A DNA stretch of 64,000 nucleotides from Melieria omissa (lineage: Eukaryota; Arthropoda; Insecta; Diptera; Ulidiidae). The stretch covers positions 81,878,450-81,942,449 of the forward strand of contig OZ020269.1 in NCBI GenBank assembly GCA_963971225.1, written 5' to 3'. The notes under the pieces were generated by a model. The model did not search any database. It saw only the letters and a list, made by a program, of their open reading frames with translations, and was not told where the DNA came from. The translations under genes were made by a program, and so were the position numbers. Positions 23,501-35,392 of the stretch are shown one piece after another. Each line of letters opens with the position of its first letter. Position 1 is the stretch's first letter.

Positions 23501-25050
23501 ATAGCATAAGCGCCTGCTTCAACACAGGCCCTAAATCTTTCCCAATCAGTGCGCTTCCTGTTAATAAGGTGGTCAGTACCCACGACTTCGTTGGGAACAT
23601 GGTCACCTAGCGTGAAGCAAATATACCTATGATCGGAGAGGGAGCACTCTTGTGAAACCCTCCAGTTGTTAAGAATATTGGACGACAAGTTATTGGCAAG
23701 AGTGATGTCGAGAACCTCCTTCCTAATAGAAGTCAGGAAGGTCGGTTCGTTACCCCTGTTGCCAATAACTAAGTCGTGTGCAAGAATAAAATCAAAAAGA
23801 GACTCACCGCGCTCATTGTTGTCGGTGCTGCCCCACATTTCGTGGTGGGCATTGGCGTCCGCACCGATGACGACAGGAACATGGTTCCGGGATGCCTCGG
23901 AAACCAATATTTTCACCTTATCGTGAGGTGGTGAGGAGCCGTGGTCGTGAGCCATGTAGGTGGAGGCAACCCAAGTCACCACGGCGTTGATGAGGACCGC
24001 TACCGCCACGTTGTCCGAGTCGCTGAACCTGGGGAGGAGAAGAGCATTAAGATTGTTCTTGACAAGGATGCAGGATCTGGGATTACCTTGACCTACCATG
24101 TAGACAACCCGATAGCCATCAAGGTTGAGACCGCAAACCCGACCATTTACGATCCAGGGTTCTTGGATCAGCGCCATGTCTTCGCCTGTTTGTACCAGGC
24201 GAAGAAGAAGAGCTGCCGAGGCAGCGATGGAGTGGTGCAGATTAATTTGGACAATCTGCACCATCAACAGGACTGGGAATAATTGTGGCGTTTGAATCCT
24301 CCTCGTCGGACAAGGGGGACTCAGTGGCGCCATCGACACTCATAGCCACGTGGTCGAAGAACTCACCGACATATTCGGAGGCCGACATGACACTGCCGGT
24401 GTCGTCGGATGGGCATTCTTCCGACGGGGCCATGGTGCAGGTGGAGGTGGATGGACCGGGTTCGGGAGCCGTCCCCTTAGGTATCTGGGTGCTACCTTGT
24501 AGATCGCACCTATATACGCTGAGGACGATCGACCCAAACGCGTAGTTTATTTCTCCGTCCTTTGCCAGAATCGGAGCTAGCGACTCTTCGTTGATGACGA
24601 TGAGCGCCTGCCGAAGATGTCCTCTCGGCTCGCTGACCTTGGCGACCTTCCAATCATGAGTCGGGAGGTGCACATTGCTCAGCTGAAGGTGGTCCAGTAT
24701 CTCGCTTGGAGAGGAGGGTTCAGCTGGGATCCAGGCCTTTGCACGCGGGCGATTGGGGATTTGGTCCATCGAGACCGCGGCTAGCTTCGCGCCGGGCCAG
24801 ACCTCGCCGATCTTGTTGATCGCCTGCTTGTACAGATCCGCTGAGCGTTGATCTGCACAGGCGATGAGTTTGACATGCCCTTGATACCATCCGGCATCGC
24901 GGCATGTAGGGGAGAAGCCTGGGTTGGCCGAAACGATGTCTTTATAGACATTAGTGAGTTTGGCTTGCACTAATCTCCAGTTCGCCCCGGAGATAGTGCC
25001 ATCGCTGTTAGCACGGTCGATGATGGCCCAAACAATGCCTTCCTTGACCA
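20555..25050 (-). mobile_element. 5'-truncated LOA-clade non-LTR retrotransposon (LOA-2)
   Basis: A 4.5-kb element on the - strand flanked by a perfect 15-bp target duplication, AAAGTGACATAACTA, at 20540-20554 and 25051-25065. Its 3' tail is (CCTAA)n on the coding strand, seen on the + strand as repeated GGTTA at 20555-20573. ORF2 is open throughout, while ORF1 is cut off at the start of its C-terminal domain by 5' truncation, the common outcome of aborted target-primed reverse transcription. It is a different family from LOA-1: domain order is the same but protein similarity is only moderate. Confidence 0.9.
20659..24264 (-). CDS. LOA-2 ORF2: endonuclease / reverse transcriptase / RNase H
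   Basis: The frame is open from 24339, but the likely start is the ATG at 24262-24264. It overlaps the last codons of ORF1, whose TAA is at 24242-24244, giving about 1201 residues. The order is endonuclease (QINLHHSIAA, LIQEPW, GADANAHHEMWGS, SLSDHRYI), reverse transcriptase (PGPDGIIPADI, DYRPICLSSFLLKT, GTPQGGVLSPLIW, catalytic YADD near 22275), RNase H (YTDGSK, QAEVMAIYQA, SDSQAAI, PGHRGITGNCEADELARA) and a C-terminal CRGCGS...HLLCQC motif. No internal stop was seen, so the enzyme could be functional although the element lacks a complete ORF1 and 5' UTR. Confidence 0.9.
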   Translation of the reverse strand: MVQIVQINLHHSIAASAALLLRLVQTGEDMALIQEPWIVNGRVCGLNLDGYRVVYMVGQGNPRSCILVKNNLNALLLPRFSDSDNVAVAVLINAVVTWVASTYMAHDHGSSPPHDKVKILVSEASRNHVPVVIGADANAHHEMWGSTDNNERGESLFDFILAHDLVIGNRGNEPTFLTSIRKEVLDITLANNLSSNILNNWRVSQECSLSDHRYICFTLGDHVPNEVVGTDHLINRKRTDWERFRACVEAGAYAIPSAIDNCSDIERAVDSVTSLLKSAAEAACVSSTPRGKPKPRWWNPEIAELRKQCRKLFNRAKVLDDWSPYKHKQRELKYAIRKAKRVTWRSFCENIESSSETSRLRRILSSSPRHLDGIQTPQGGWSTSGAETLEVLLNTHFPGSVTVNDHDHSLPEVDRVPRAPPSTWLTESHLYWAIKSFDPFKSPGPDGIIPADIQHCAESVAPWLLRIYRACLDFSYIPFKWRESRVVFIPKAGKVSHVNAKDYRPICLSSFLLKTFERILDHHIRNSIDPSLLSKSQHAYTKGKSVETALHSLLETVERSLAHKEFTLTAFLDIEGAFNNVCPQAVVEALSNLNLDTKLVRFVECLLKMRVVSSAIGNTRIKRTVRRGTPQGGVLSPLIWNLAVNSLLNRLDNTGCRIVAYADDIAIAVSGKYLSTLSEKLSYALRILSQWCREFGLDVNPSKTEVMLFSRKYKIPQFALPKLDGVRLSLSNNVRYLGLILDSKLNWKANIAERARKASCALYCCKRALGARWGLQPRLMSWLHSAVVEPNLLYGAVFWWPAISKAVNLKPLDKVRRMAAILVTGALRTTPTKALFTFLHWFPTAQRVKLHAKCSAVRLNAISRWARPDLGHSRILTQDCSVPDVIDHICTPTEFDHGFTVRIPSRGEWTDSELPSGNSINIYTDGSKLANKVGCGIFCSQLGLRLSFRLPDHCSVFQAEVMAIYQASIWLIREYAHETDVHIYSDSQAAIKSLARATTSSKLVRDCRKSLNSLARCSNVSLLWVPGHRGITGNCEADELARAGTLLAETSSFLPVGAPIASIKLMLRQFYQRVANQLWSEEQTCSISRLTWPSYNMKRTNQLLNLSRHSISTTVSVLTGHCLMGKHAERLGLQSNDYCRGCGSEEEEETVLHLLCQCPSLARRRLRSLGSAFFTSLTELSPLNIRDIARFITESSWFSAQ

Positions 25051-25060
25051 AAAGTGACAT
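24242..25060 (-). pseudogene. LOA-2 ORF1, 5'-truncated, DUF4780-like C-terminal domain
   Basis: A 272-codon frame contains only the C-terminal domain of the ORF1 protein (IVWAIIDRANSDGTISGANW, then HVKLIACADQRSADLY and THDWKVAKVSEP) plus an acidic Ser-rich tail. It aligns in order with the end of LOA-1 ORF1. Element sequence starts at 25050. The apparent ATG lies at 25058-25060, inside the target duplication, so the start codon is host sequence and not the natural start. Roughly half of the usual ORF1 is missing. Confidence 0.8.
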
Positions 25061-25065
25061 AACTA

Positions 25066-28000
25066 AAAATAATTCATATTTATTGAATTAAAATAACATC
25101 AAAAAAGTTATAACTATTATTTGGAATTTCTAGTGTAAAATAAAAAAAAATATCCTTATCCTAACTTATCCCAGAGCATATTCTGTAAGGATTTTCTACT
25201 AAATCTATACGTGATTTAAAAAATGTTTATTCAGCTCAAAAACAGTTTTTTGCGTTTTCTAAAAAATGTAAAATTTTGTGTTGTCACTTTTGAAGTGATT
25301 GTGCGATATCTCTTATAATTTTGTTACGAATGCAGCTACCCAAATGATTATTCATTCCCATAAAAGCCGACGGTATATTTGACAAACATTTTCAAAAATA
25401 TTAAGTTACGCTTATAATAAAAACTGACACTTTACAATATTATTCTGCGTTTTTGTGTTTCTAAAAAAAATTACTACCCAGATTTGGCGAGGTTGCAAAG
25501 TGAATTTTTCTGAGTGTCTTTCAGACTCTGCACTGGTTTACATTTTCGAAAGTGAAATGATTATTTACGATTACACTTACAAATTGTAGTACACAACAGG
25601 CCTTTTCTAGCCTTCGAAGAGCATCATTTGTGATGAACAAATCGGGCGGATACCACAAAAAAGTCATGGTTGTTTGAAATCGAGAAGTTTAAACAGGTGA
25701 ACAGGCCAAACGCGCACACGACACCAGCACAAGTGCACGACATAAAGGAAACAATGACAGCTGTACTCACATCAACAATTCCCGGGCTCAATGTCTGCGC
25801 CAAATCCTAAAACAACAAAATAACGAGCGAAGAAAGGCAAACAGGAGCAGCAGGTCGGAAGCTACCTGCGCGCCTGAGTCGAGGTGCTAACCCGAATACT
25901 CCTCGCGGGAAACCGCAAACATGTAATTGAGTCCGCTGGTGTTGACAAGCGAATTACCTGGCACTTGCCTCTTTGCCATTATTGCCAAAATGAAGAAACA
26001 TGTACTTAAGTCTTAAGATGACAACAATGTTTTCAATGGGAACGCCCTTAGGAACTTGAAATGAAGTTGTCCCAATCATATAGAGCCACCAAGTGAAACT
26101 CCTGGCGTACAGTTTTTGCTTGTTCGCCTATAAACTCACATCATAGCTGTGTTTTAAATTGTCTCTTTCATTTATTTTCATTTGTCGATTTTCGGGTTCA
26201 CTGACCAATTGTTCGCTTGAGTTTGAACATATATTAGACAGTCCTTGGCCTCAGCATTTGCCTTTGAGTAATTATACGAAAACAATTTGTTAAATTTTAC
26301 AAGTCATTCATTATCTACAATTATCCTGTTTTTGTTTTGGTACTTTAGAAGGCGCTAGGTAGACGGCCATCAACATTCAACGACGAGCCATCATTAGCCG
26401 AAGATCATCAAGTCATGTCTCAAGGAAGAATTTGGCGCAGCGTTGTAATAAATACATAGATTGGGGTGTTTTTCCCTTTTCGAAATGAGAATTTTTCATT
26501 ACAGCATTCATGATGATGGAATGGAATGCGTGTGCGTCTGAGAGCATAATTAATGAAATATTCTTTATTTAAATTAATTGAATATCGGAATGCAGCGCGG
26601 CACCTTTAGATCGACCGTGCATTCAAGCCAAACGAAAAAGGCTGAGAAAGCGAGTTTTGAAAACTGGACGCAGAAACTTATAATTTTGTGAGATTTGATG
26701 GCAAAATGTCTGAGCCATAAACTTGTGGAAATGGCGTGTCGGTATGTGGTGTAGCACCGAGTTCAAAGTTCGAAATTTACGATGAAAGTTGTAAAATTAC
26801 TAAACAGTGCCTCACAATATATTCCAAGAGGGATTGAATATATGATCGATCCAAAAAAGGATATTCCTAAAAATGTTTTCGGAAAAAATTACATATTTCT
26901 GAAATGGGTGGGAGCCCCAAGTTGCTTTAGAGGTATCGAATGTAGGATCAACTCTCAGATATTTCCTCTTTCCAAACTTATTGCGCTGGCGTACAAAACT
27001 GTTTTGTTGTTAAGAGAATCGCCAATTATTTATGCGTAGGTAGATAACTTTTGTCAATCGGCATGCCGCATTCTAAAATTGCCTTTAGAGTTGGCCACCG
27101 TTAGAATTGGTGTAAGCCGACCACATTGTCTGTTCCACTGTTTGTGTTGAGGAATACGAAAGCCAGTTATAATTATTGAACTCTATAGTTGTATAATTTA
27201 TATGAAAACATATTTCGAAAACTACTTGACTGATTTGCATGATTCTTTCACTGTTAAACAAAACTCTTTAGTGTAAAATTCAAACAAATATAACGTCTTA
27301 ATAATGCCTTAACATTTTTAAAATCTCTTGTAGAAACTGTAATTTGCGCTGTGGTCATGGCTGGCTGCATATAATATTTTCATCAACGGCTTTATGCTAA
27401 TTTATTTAGCGTTCAAATCATTCAGAGACCTACTAGCGCTGCTTGAATTTCCCTTCTTTGAATCGGTTTCATACGTAACGTACGTTACTCTCTCTTGAAC
27501 CGTGAACATTGCTGCGCATTCTTCCCCCACTTATGACCGGTGCTATTCTCATTTTGTAATTTATTTTTCGTTACGGTATATGGCCACTTTGCCGTATGCA
27601 GTGGTAGAGGTTGCCGCAGTAAAACTAATTTCCATAAAACTGCTTCCTAAAAGCACGCGTCAAACCCACCAACCTTTTACAGTATTTTCCGAAAAATCTA
27701 TCTTTCCGCCTTTCGTGCATTAAGCAGTCTTGAAAAACAACACAATCGTCCAGCAAATCAACAGTTTTCATAACGTCTCCGCATTGTTTGCGGGATAGTT
27801 CTCCTCGCTTTGAGCTGCGTTCCGCGATAAGAACTGCATTCTTAATGAATGTAACGTACTTTTTAATGTCCGCAAGTGGCGCAGCGAACGTTACTGTTTC
27901 CAGATAGTGTTGTGCACTCGATTGACCTTAAACTTTAACGCCCATGCGACCACACTGTATCTGTAGTTCTTTGGCAGCGATATGGCAAATAAATAGAAAA

Positions 28001-28239
28001 TGAAATGATTTGATGATTATGTTGGCAAACAATTTCGGAGAGTATTTTTTCACCTCATCTATAACTTTTTAAATCATGCAAATAAAGGATGTGGTTTTAA
28101 GTAGCAGATAAGCAGTTCGATACAGTGAAATCGGTGGTTGACTTTACAACCATTGGGAGCACAGAGCTTTACTTCGGAGATATTTTCAAGGTAAAAAAAT
28201 AATTAACAAACACGAAACAATGTCCAAAGAATTTTTTAT
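25066..28239. other. Intergenic DNA without a recognisable gene
   Basis: No supported coding region. ORFs at 26782-27039 and 27502-27723 show no domains and no splice context. The stretch is AT-rich with short palindromic words such as the ACGTAACGTACGT near 27474. I see nothing further to annotate. Confidence 0.5.
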
Positions 28240-28243
28240 TTAA

Positions 28244-28733
28244 CCCTTAAGCAAAAGGTAAATTTTGAAATTTATTTATTTAGTTTAGTTTTATCACAAT
28301 CATAACAACCAACAACTATTCATAATAAGTTTTTTAATTTTTATTACCGGATCCTTTTTTTTAGAATGTTGTTGTGGCTGTAATAATTACTTAAACATAA
28401 AATTTTTTACGCATAACTAGACCCCGGATATATCTTCATTTTCTGTCAACTACAATTATGTAAAAAAATTTATCTAAATTTAAGTAAAAAGTCAAATTAA
28501 AAATTGTCTTATTTTTTCTACTCCTTATTTCTTTGCAATGGAACGATATAACATAAAAAAGTGTAACTTTTCTTCTTCAAATTCAAATATTCAGTTTATT
28601 AATTTCGTATTATTCATAAAACTTCATACCAACTATTCTAAATACTAACAAAAATATTTATTCTTCAAACCATAGAGATGTCAGACGTCTACGAAAAAGC
28701 ATGTTGCCATATGGCAACAAAATAGCGAAAGGG
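28244..28733. mobile_element. piggyBac-type MITE (490 bp) with TTAA target duplication
   Basis: TTAA at 28240-28243 is followed by CCCTTAAGC. At the other end GCGAAAGGG precedes TTAA at 28734-28737. The termini are inverted repeats with mismatches in positions 6-8. TTAA sites and CCC..GGG ends are diagnostic for piggyBac-type elements. No transposase is encoded. A perfect internal palindrome, GTTGCCATATGGCAAC, lies at 28703-28718 near the right end. A solo left-like end (TTAACCCTTTCGC) occurs at 31580. Confidence 0.65.
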
Positions 28734-28737
28734 TTAA

Positions 28738-31733
28738 CAGAAAAAAATATAAAATGGGAGAAAACATATGTATAAAAAGGGGAATATTTGTTCTGAGAAC
28801 AAAATCCAATATTTCCGGACCGGGGTCATCACGGATAATCGAAAATCCCGGTTAAAAGAGGTTTCATATAAACGTTTATAAATTGTATTATTTTACATGT
28901 GCATCAAGAAATCTTCAATATAACGAATTTTATGTTGTACCCCCAATTTGTTAAATCGAAAAATTCATTAAATCGATTGAAATTTTTTGTTGTTTTAAAC
29001 CATTTTTCTTAAAGAAATAAGTTTCACATTTTCAGTTTTTAAATAAAGAATTTGTTTTTACTATTCCAGCATTTTTTTAATACAAATGTTTCTATGTATT
29101 TACAGTCAAAAAGCCTTCAATGCGCGATTGCCTCTTTAATGCAAGTAAACTTTACTGTATGGTAATTTTTCTTGATTAATTATTGAAATTTTAATTTTTA
29201 AAAGAAAAAATCCGACCCAACGCAAAACAAATCGTGTGAAAATTATCAGCAATGCCTACACACAGAGTTTGAATATGTTGGTAACTTGACGTAAATTTGA
29301 AAGTTTTAACAAAAACAAAAACAATTGAGGTACTGTTCACTTGACAAAACCAAATCTTTAGTGTTATTAAAAAAAATTGAATGCTAAACAAAAAAATTCG
29401 AAGATTTCTTGACGATGGTGAAGAACAACATAAATATTCGTTATATCGAATAGCAAATTTGACTTTGGTTTGTAATATAGAACCATCAATGGAAAAAATT
29501 TGGCCGTACGTTAAATCGAAAATTCGTTAAATGGAAAGTTTGCTATACTGGACGTGCACTGTACTTCATTTTGTTTAATTAAGAGACTAAAAGTGAAAAA
29601 TATAATTTACCAGACGAACTGTTAAGAAACAGAAGTGTTCCGCGAAGAGGTCGCAGTGGTGTGAAGCTTGAGACCAAAATAATATCTGCTTCATGAAAAC
29701 AGTCGGAATAGGCTTCGCATAGATGTCTGCCTATCGTCGCACGCATTCTTCACAACCCAACCTCTCACTTGCGAAGATTTCACTTTGCCGAGACAATGAG
29801 ATTTAAAGGACTTTTGTAAAAAAAAGCGGTAAACGAATAAGCTAAAACATAAACTTATAAGTTGTTCTAAATAAACGATTACAATGTGTATACATTTATG
29901 ATGTTTTTGACAAAAACCCTGAACTATGTAACTAATAAAGGTTTACAACTTGTAATGATTTACAACTGGCATCAATCTTTTTGTAAAAAATTCTTTCAAA
30001 AACATTGAAAGATCCAACTGATATTCCCCAATACGATTGTTAAATGCCAGAAATTATTGCAAAAACCATTTAACAATTCAAATGATTGGTAAACTTGGCA
30101 TAAAAATCAAAAACTGTATTCTTGTGCAAAAACATAAAAAATTTAATTACAACGTCGAGGCAATAAATCCCTCACGATTTGTATACAAACTGCAGTTTTG
30201 CATTCACACAACGGCCAACAACCTTTCAACAAAAAATGAGGGTCACACTTAAATATGGCGTTTAGTACAAAAAAGGACTGCAAGGATCAATAAAAAAAAC
30301 GCAAACAAAAATCGCAATTTAACCAACCCATACAGAAGCCAAAGAAAGCAAAACTACTCGAACAATTCGTGCTCAATCGTTTGTGCCCGCGCGACTCTCG
30401 CTTATCGACTGTCGATCGGTGATCGCACACAAAGCCAAAAGTGCCAAAAGTACACACCGCACCGTTTAGTTTATGGGACACACCCTTCACAGCGACTCAA
30501 CAATGTTTTCCTCCACATTACTGCATCGAAGAAAAGCAAAGAAACATTTCGTCCTTTTTTCGACACAATTTTTTATGGCATTTTTTGCTGTCGTTTATAC
30601 GATTTTGCTGCTGGCTGCGTCAATAGACAGTGACGCGATGGCACCCATATGGACGAGAAGTCAACCCTAAACAATAAACCTTTGCCGCAGCAAGCAACGT
30701 AAAAAATTGAAGGAAACGCAAGTAAAGGATACGTGGTCGGGATCTTGTTTTTTGGCATAAAAAACGATTCTATTTTGCTTTTTGGGAAGGAATTGTATCG
30801 AAAGCATAGGCTGATATTTGCTGTGTAAACACTTGAAATTTGTTTGTTGCTGGCACAGGAAGCGGGCAAGGAAAAAGGATATGCCCAAGGAGCGGCTCAA
30901 GTGGCACTTAAGACCCGGTTCTCAGTTGTGTTTGCTCGGGTGTCAGCGTAATTACTCCGAAGGGGTTGTATTGGAACGTGCGGGTAGCACCGCACTTCCC
31001 ATTGTACGCACAAAATGATGTGAAATTGCATTTAATAGGTTAGATGGAGTGAAAGGGAGAGATAGCGAGTGCAAAGCAATGGCTATAAGGCGCGATTTTT
31101 TGTTCCTCGATGGATTAGTAGCGAATTTACCGGTAATTATAAACAACAAGAAGTTGAGAACGTCAATGCTTTTGGGTGAATCTGTTTATCTTTTTATTTG
31201 TACATATATGCATTTAAAAAAAAGTTGTAACATGTTTAAAAATTCAAAAGAAGTGAAGTACATAAATATAAAAAAGAAATAAATAGATGAAAAAGTTCTA
31301 TAAAAATAAAAAAAAAATTGTTTGAATGTGGTCCTCCCTATGAAATTTAATACATTTCGGTGTTATTACCATACAAAGATGTGTATTATTCATTCATATG
31401 AATGTAATTAAATTCGAATTTTCTTTAAAAACGTGCTAGTGGTAGATACTTAGGCAGCAATTTTATATATCACATAGTATATATGTATCGTCACCCTAAT
31501 ATAGAAAGGACGTTACTAATAATTTTTCGAAATCGTGTATTTGCATTTTCTGTTAGAATACCCTCAAATGTAATCCTGCTTAACCCTTTCGCTATGTTGT
31601 TGCTATGTTGGGCTCCTGAGCGCCTTATGGTGCTAGAAATCATAATTTGTTTTGGTCTTTAGCACAAGTTAGAGTCTTGAGAGTATTTTGAATTAAAGAA
31701 ATCGATATGTTTAGTCTTAAAATAAAAATATAT
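28738..31733. other. Intergenic DNA without a recognisable gene
   Basis: No gene could be supported. The section 28920-29540 repeats phrases such as TTAAATCGAAAATTCGTTAAAT near both ends and may hide an old inverted-repeat element that I could not delimit. Open frames at 30441-30670 and 30818-31018 lack motifs. Confidence 0.45.
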
Positions 31734-32685
31734 AAGGGAGAAGGCTGGGTTGTGAACCGGGTTCTGTTTTTTGGCTCTAACTTTTCTCAGAATAAAGATA
31801 TCGAAAAATCGAAGATACCGTTGGAAAGATAAATATAAAACGCAATTTTTTTATGAAGACGAATTACTGTTTTGATTAATATTTAACTCTCTACGTCCAG
31901 TTTTCTAAGGACGTGATTTTTCACTTTTCCAAAAAAGTGGCTGGGTTGTGCACCATCTGGAAAATCCCTATTAAAGCCGGAAAATACGAAGGAAAACACC
32001 CATAATTTTTAAGTAAGTTGAGAATTTATTTAATTAGGAGGCCCCAAGAGGTGAAAAAAAGTTATAATGACGCCACAAAATCGCAATGAATGAAAGTGCT
32101 CAATTTTTTGAATGCTTATCCTTATCGGTGTCGCAATGTTTGCATGTGAAATACGAACGCGTTCTCGCATTGGCCCACTTCAAGTGAACTCAAGGAAATC
32201 GAGTGAAATTACATAAAATTACTTTATTTTAATATATCTGTCCATATTTGACAGTGTTAGAACAAATGTAGTACGAAAAACAGGTGGTTCATAACCCAGC
32301 CACCTCAGTGGTTCACAGCCCAACCACGACGCCATTTTGGAAACTTTAAAATAAATGACACTTCCAATCATAATTCGACATAAACAAATATTGCATCGTA
32401 AAATAGAATCAAAACACTAAACACACATGTATTACATTGATCTTTTTGCAATAAGCTCAGTCACTTGGATAGCACTTTAAAAAAAGCAAACAAGTTTTCG
32501 CAGTCGATTTTCAAACACGATGTCTTTCAAACTCGATTGCTGCCACAAGCAATACGTGTTTGTACTTCGGTGTAACCACAAAAGTAGAGCCCTATCAAAA
32601 GACAAACTTGACAGTTGAAAGATTGGCGATATGTCAATTAGGGAAAGAAAAAACGGTAATGGTTCACAACCCAGCCCTCTCCCTT
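31734..32685. mobile_element. Non-autonomous inverted-repeat element with five copies of a 16-bp motif
   Basis: The left end AAGGGAGAAGGCTGGGTTG and its reverse complement at 32667-32685 (one mismatch) bound a non-coding unit of about 950 bp. The motif GGCTGGGTTGTGAACC occurs forward at about 31743 and, with one change, at about 31942. It occurs in reverse at about 32284, 32311 and 32661. Two forward then three reverse copies suggest subterminal transposase-binding repeats. The target duplication is not clear, so the superfamily is open. Confidence 0.6.
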
Positions 32686-34490
32686 ACACTTTTTTCATGC
32701 TATCTTTCCATGTGGAAATCAAAAAGACGCATTTTTAATTTCCACTTTTAACATTAATTCAAACTTGTTTTCTTACTGATTATGGTTGAAATGGCTAAAA
32801 AAATATTTGTAAGTCAAAACCACCACAGTTATTTTTTTAATATTGTTTGTTGCCATATCTGATTTAGAGGAGCTAGAAGAACCCGATCTTTTAAATGACT
32901 TGCTGGTTGCATTTGATAAAAATAATGTGTTTCCGCCAGAAGATCTATTTTTGCAATATCAATACGAAATTAATATTGCCAGTGTTTCAATTGAAGCTTT
33001 TAGCTACAAACTGTAAAAGATTTAAGATTTCACAGTCATATGTCGAAAAATAACGATTTTACAAATAAATGAAAAAAGCCCTAACTCAGTTTTTATGCAT
33101 AGCGTAGCCATTTTGTTTCTGTCAAGTTATATTTTCTAAAGGGGGGGTTTTTAATCATATGAGAAAAAATTTGACATTTATTAAAGTGGTAAAATGGATT
33201 GTGAAGTTATAAAGTTTTTTCTTCCCCCTGTAAATTTTGAAATTGTGAGATAAGTCCTTTTATATTGAGGTGACAGTATGTACATTCAAAATACATTTCG
33301 AAGCCAATTGTCAATAATCTAGGCTCGTCCCATTAAACTACCAGCTGATCATAGCAGCAAGGAATACAATTAATGCAAAAATTTTGTTTGTTTTCGCGGA
33401 TTTGGGCATTAATTAATTATGATTTGAATTAAAACAAAAATCAATAAATTTTAGAATATTAAAAATATACAATCAGTTTAAACATAATCAGTATAATTTA
33501 TACACTTTTAGTAAAAACTCGACTTTACAGCTTTAAGATTACAGATTCCTCTGACTAATTACTACATACTCAACATCTTCACCATGCGAGTAGAATTGAT
33601 GACGCACTGTGAGAAAGTGAAAATTTGTAAACAAACAAAACTGTGTAAAAGAAGCAAGAAATCTCATATTTGAAAGTAGGAAAACAAAAGAATCGAGTAA
33701 ATACAACAAGAACGGCGAATGACGAGAAACTTGTTGAAAAGTACAGCAGGGCAAAACAAAACTGATCAGCGTGGCAAGTTGATAAGATACGTACACAAAG
33801 GCATTAACCTACAGAAAAGAAATCAAAAGTGCAACCAAAACTGGTCAACAGAACCAAGCCAAAGTGAAAAGAAACAGTGTAAACAAAGTCATAAACAGAA
33901 AAAAAGTACAATTTTCGATGGAAAACTGGCTAGAGTGGAAAACTTGAAACTGAAACAACCCCAATGCAGCAAACATTAGCTAAACATTGAGCTAAAGAAG
34001 GCATTGAAAGTGCAGTAAACAATAAAGTTCCAGTTGAAAATAGAAGTCGAGGTAAGTATAGGCGCTGTTGAGCTGTTTTCTCTTTTCATCATGCATCAGT
34101 TTCGACCTTTAGAAAGAGAGATAGGAGGAATTTTTAATTTTGAGTGAAGCGACTCATCCCGTTTCTGTAAACTTTACAATACTGTTAGTCCAGAATGTAG
34201 CAGATTTTCGACCACTGCAAATGCGGCTCGGGTTAACAGTACCGTGTGACGACTTAACAGCACTCAAACTTGAAATTGGCTGCTGTTATTTAACATTTCG
34301 TCCAATTTGCTCAGACTGCAGACGAAAACATGCCACAAAATGAAATGGGAAAACCACCACCAAGAAATACAGAACGCGTAGTCGCTGCTTAGTACAGCAT
34401 GAAGAATTCTTATTTTTATAATTCTCTGTTGGTATACTTTGGTTGGTTTCGTAAAGCAGCAAAGTGGAAATCGGAGGGCAGCTACAAACG
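32686..34490. other. Region upstream of dacapo; possible distal 5' UTR exon
   Basis: No coding sequence recognised. From about 33590 the + strand becomes A-rich and transcript-like and ends in AAGTCGAG followed by the donor-like GTAAGTATAGG at about 34052. This could be a non-coding first exon of dacapo spliced into the later leader. That is inference, and no promoter motif was identified for it. Confidence 0.35.
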
Positions 34491-34495
34491 TCAGT
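34491..34495 (+). promoter_or_regulatory. dap: Candidate initiator (TCAGT) of dacapo
   Basis: TCAGT at 34491-34495 matches the arthropod initiator. It is followed by GAGTGCGTTC and AACGAGTGCGAATCG, a composition common in fly 5' leaders. It would give an unspliced leader of about 900 nt before the ATG at 35393. No TATA box lies at the right distance and a downstream promoter element is not convincing. Confidence 0.3.
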
Positions 34496-35392
34496 ACGCC
34501 GAGTGCGTTCAACGAGTGCGAATCGTTTCGTTTGTTTTGTGAATACAGAATATTTAATTTGTGAAGCGTACGGAAAATATCGAATTCGCCCAAAATTGTT
34601 CGAATACATGAAGTTGCGACACAATTGAAAAAGTCCAAAACTTTAATTGAAATAAATAGCTAAAAAGCAGTGTGACGAAGTATTGTAAAACATTCGGAAA
34701 TTCGAGGGAATTTGCAGCGAGTAAAGTGACTTTTTTGTGTCGTCATCACAAACGTGCCTACAGCGAGAGTGAGTGAGTAGCTGACAAATCAAGAGAAACT
34801 TAACAAGAAGCAGCAGCAGCAAGTGAATTCAATCGAAACGAAAAGTTAGGAAAAGCTGCATTCATTAGATATTTTACCGAATTAAGTAAAATATCAGAGG
34901 GTTGAAGTAGCATTGCCCAAGACATTGTCGTGGGCTGGTGTTGCCATTGTCTGTTGGCACACCCCCTCCTTTGAACTCTTAGCACCTTATGGTGTGCGAA
35001 GGTGGAGCACACGAAACTGTACCCCAAAGTTGCACGCGAATTGGCGAGCACAAGCAGAAGAAACAAAGTGGGGAAACGAGCTGATTTTGGCGGGAACTTT
35101 GACAATTCGCATTGAAAACAAGTAGAAGTGTTGGGGAACAACAACAAATATCGTTGAAAACTCAGCAAACTGGAGAAACGCTGGAGGAGATACCAGCAAA
35201 AACTATTTCAACGCAGTAAATAACAACACTTCAAGGTTAAGTGGTGCAAGAAGACAAAAAAACAGTAACCCAAAAGCGCACAAAACATTAAATAATTTAA
35301 AGTGAAATTGGGAAACGAATAAAACTGCGTCTAATCGTTTGCCGATTGTTGGAACAAAACTGTAAATTGAATATTGTAATCAATATTGTAAA

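Noticed and set aside
34264..34638. Overlapping 112- and 124-codon ORFs on the - strand near the dacapo promoter
   Set aside because: They are antisense to the likely dacapo leader, show no domains, and are explained by low stop density.
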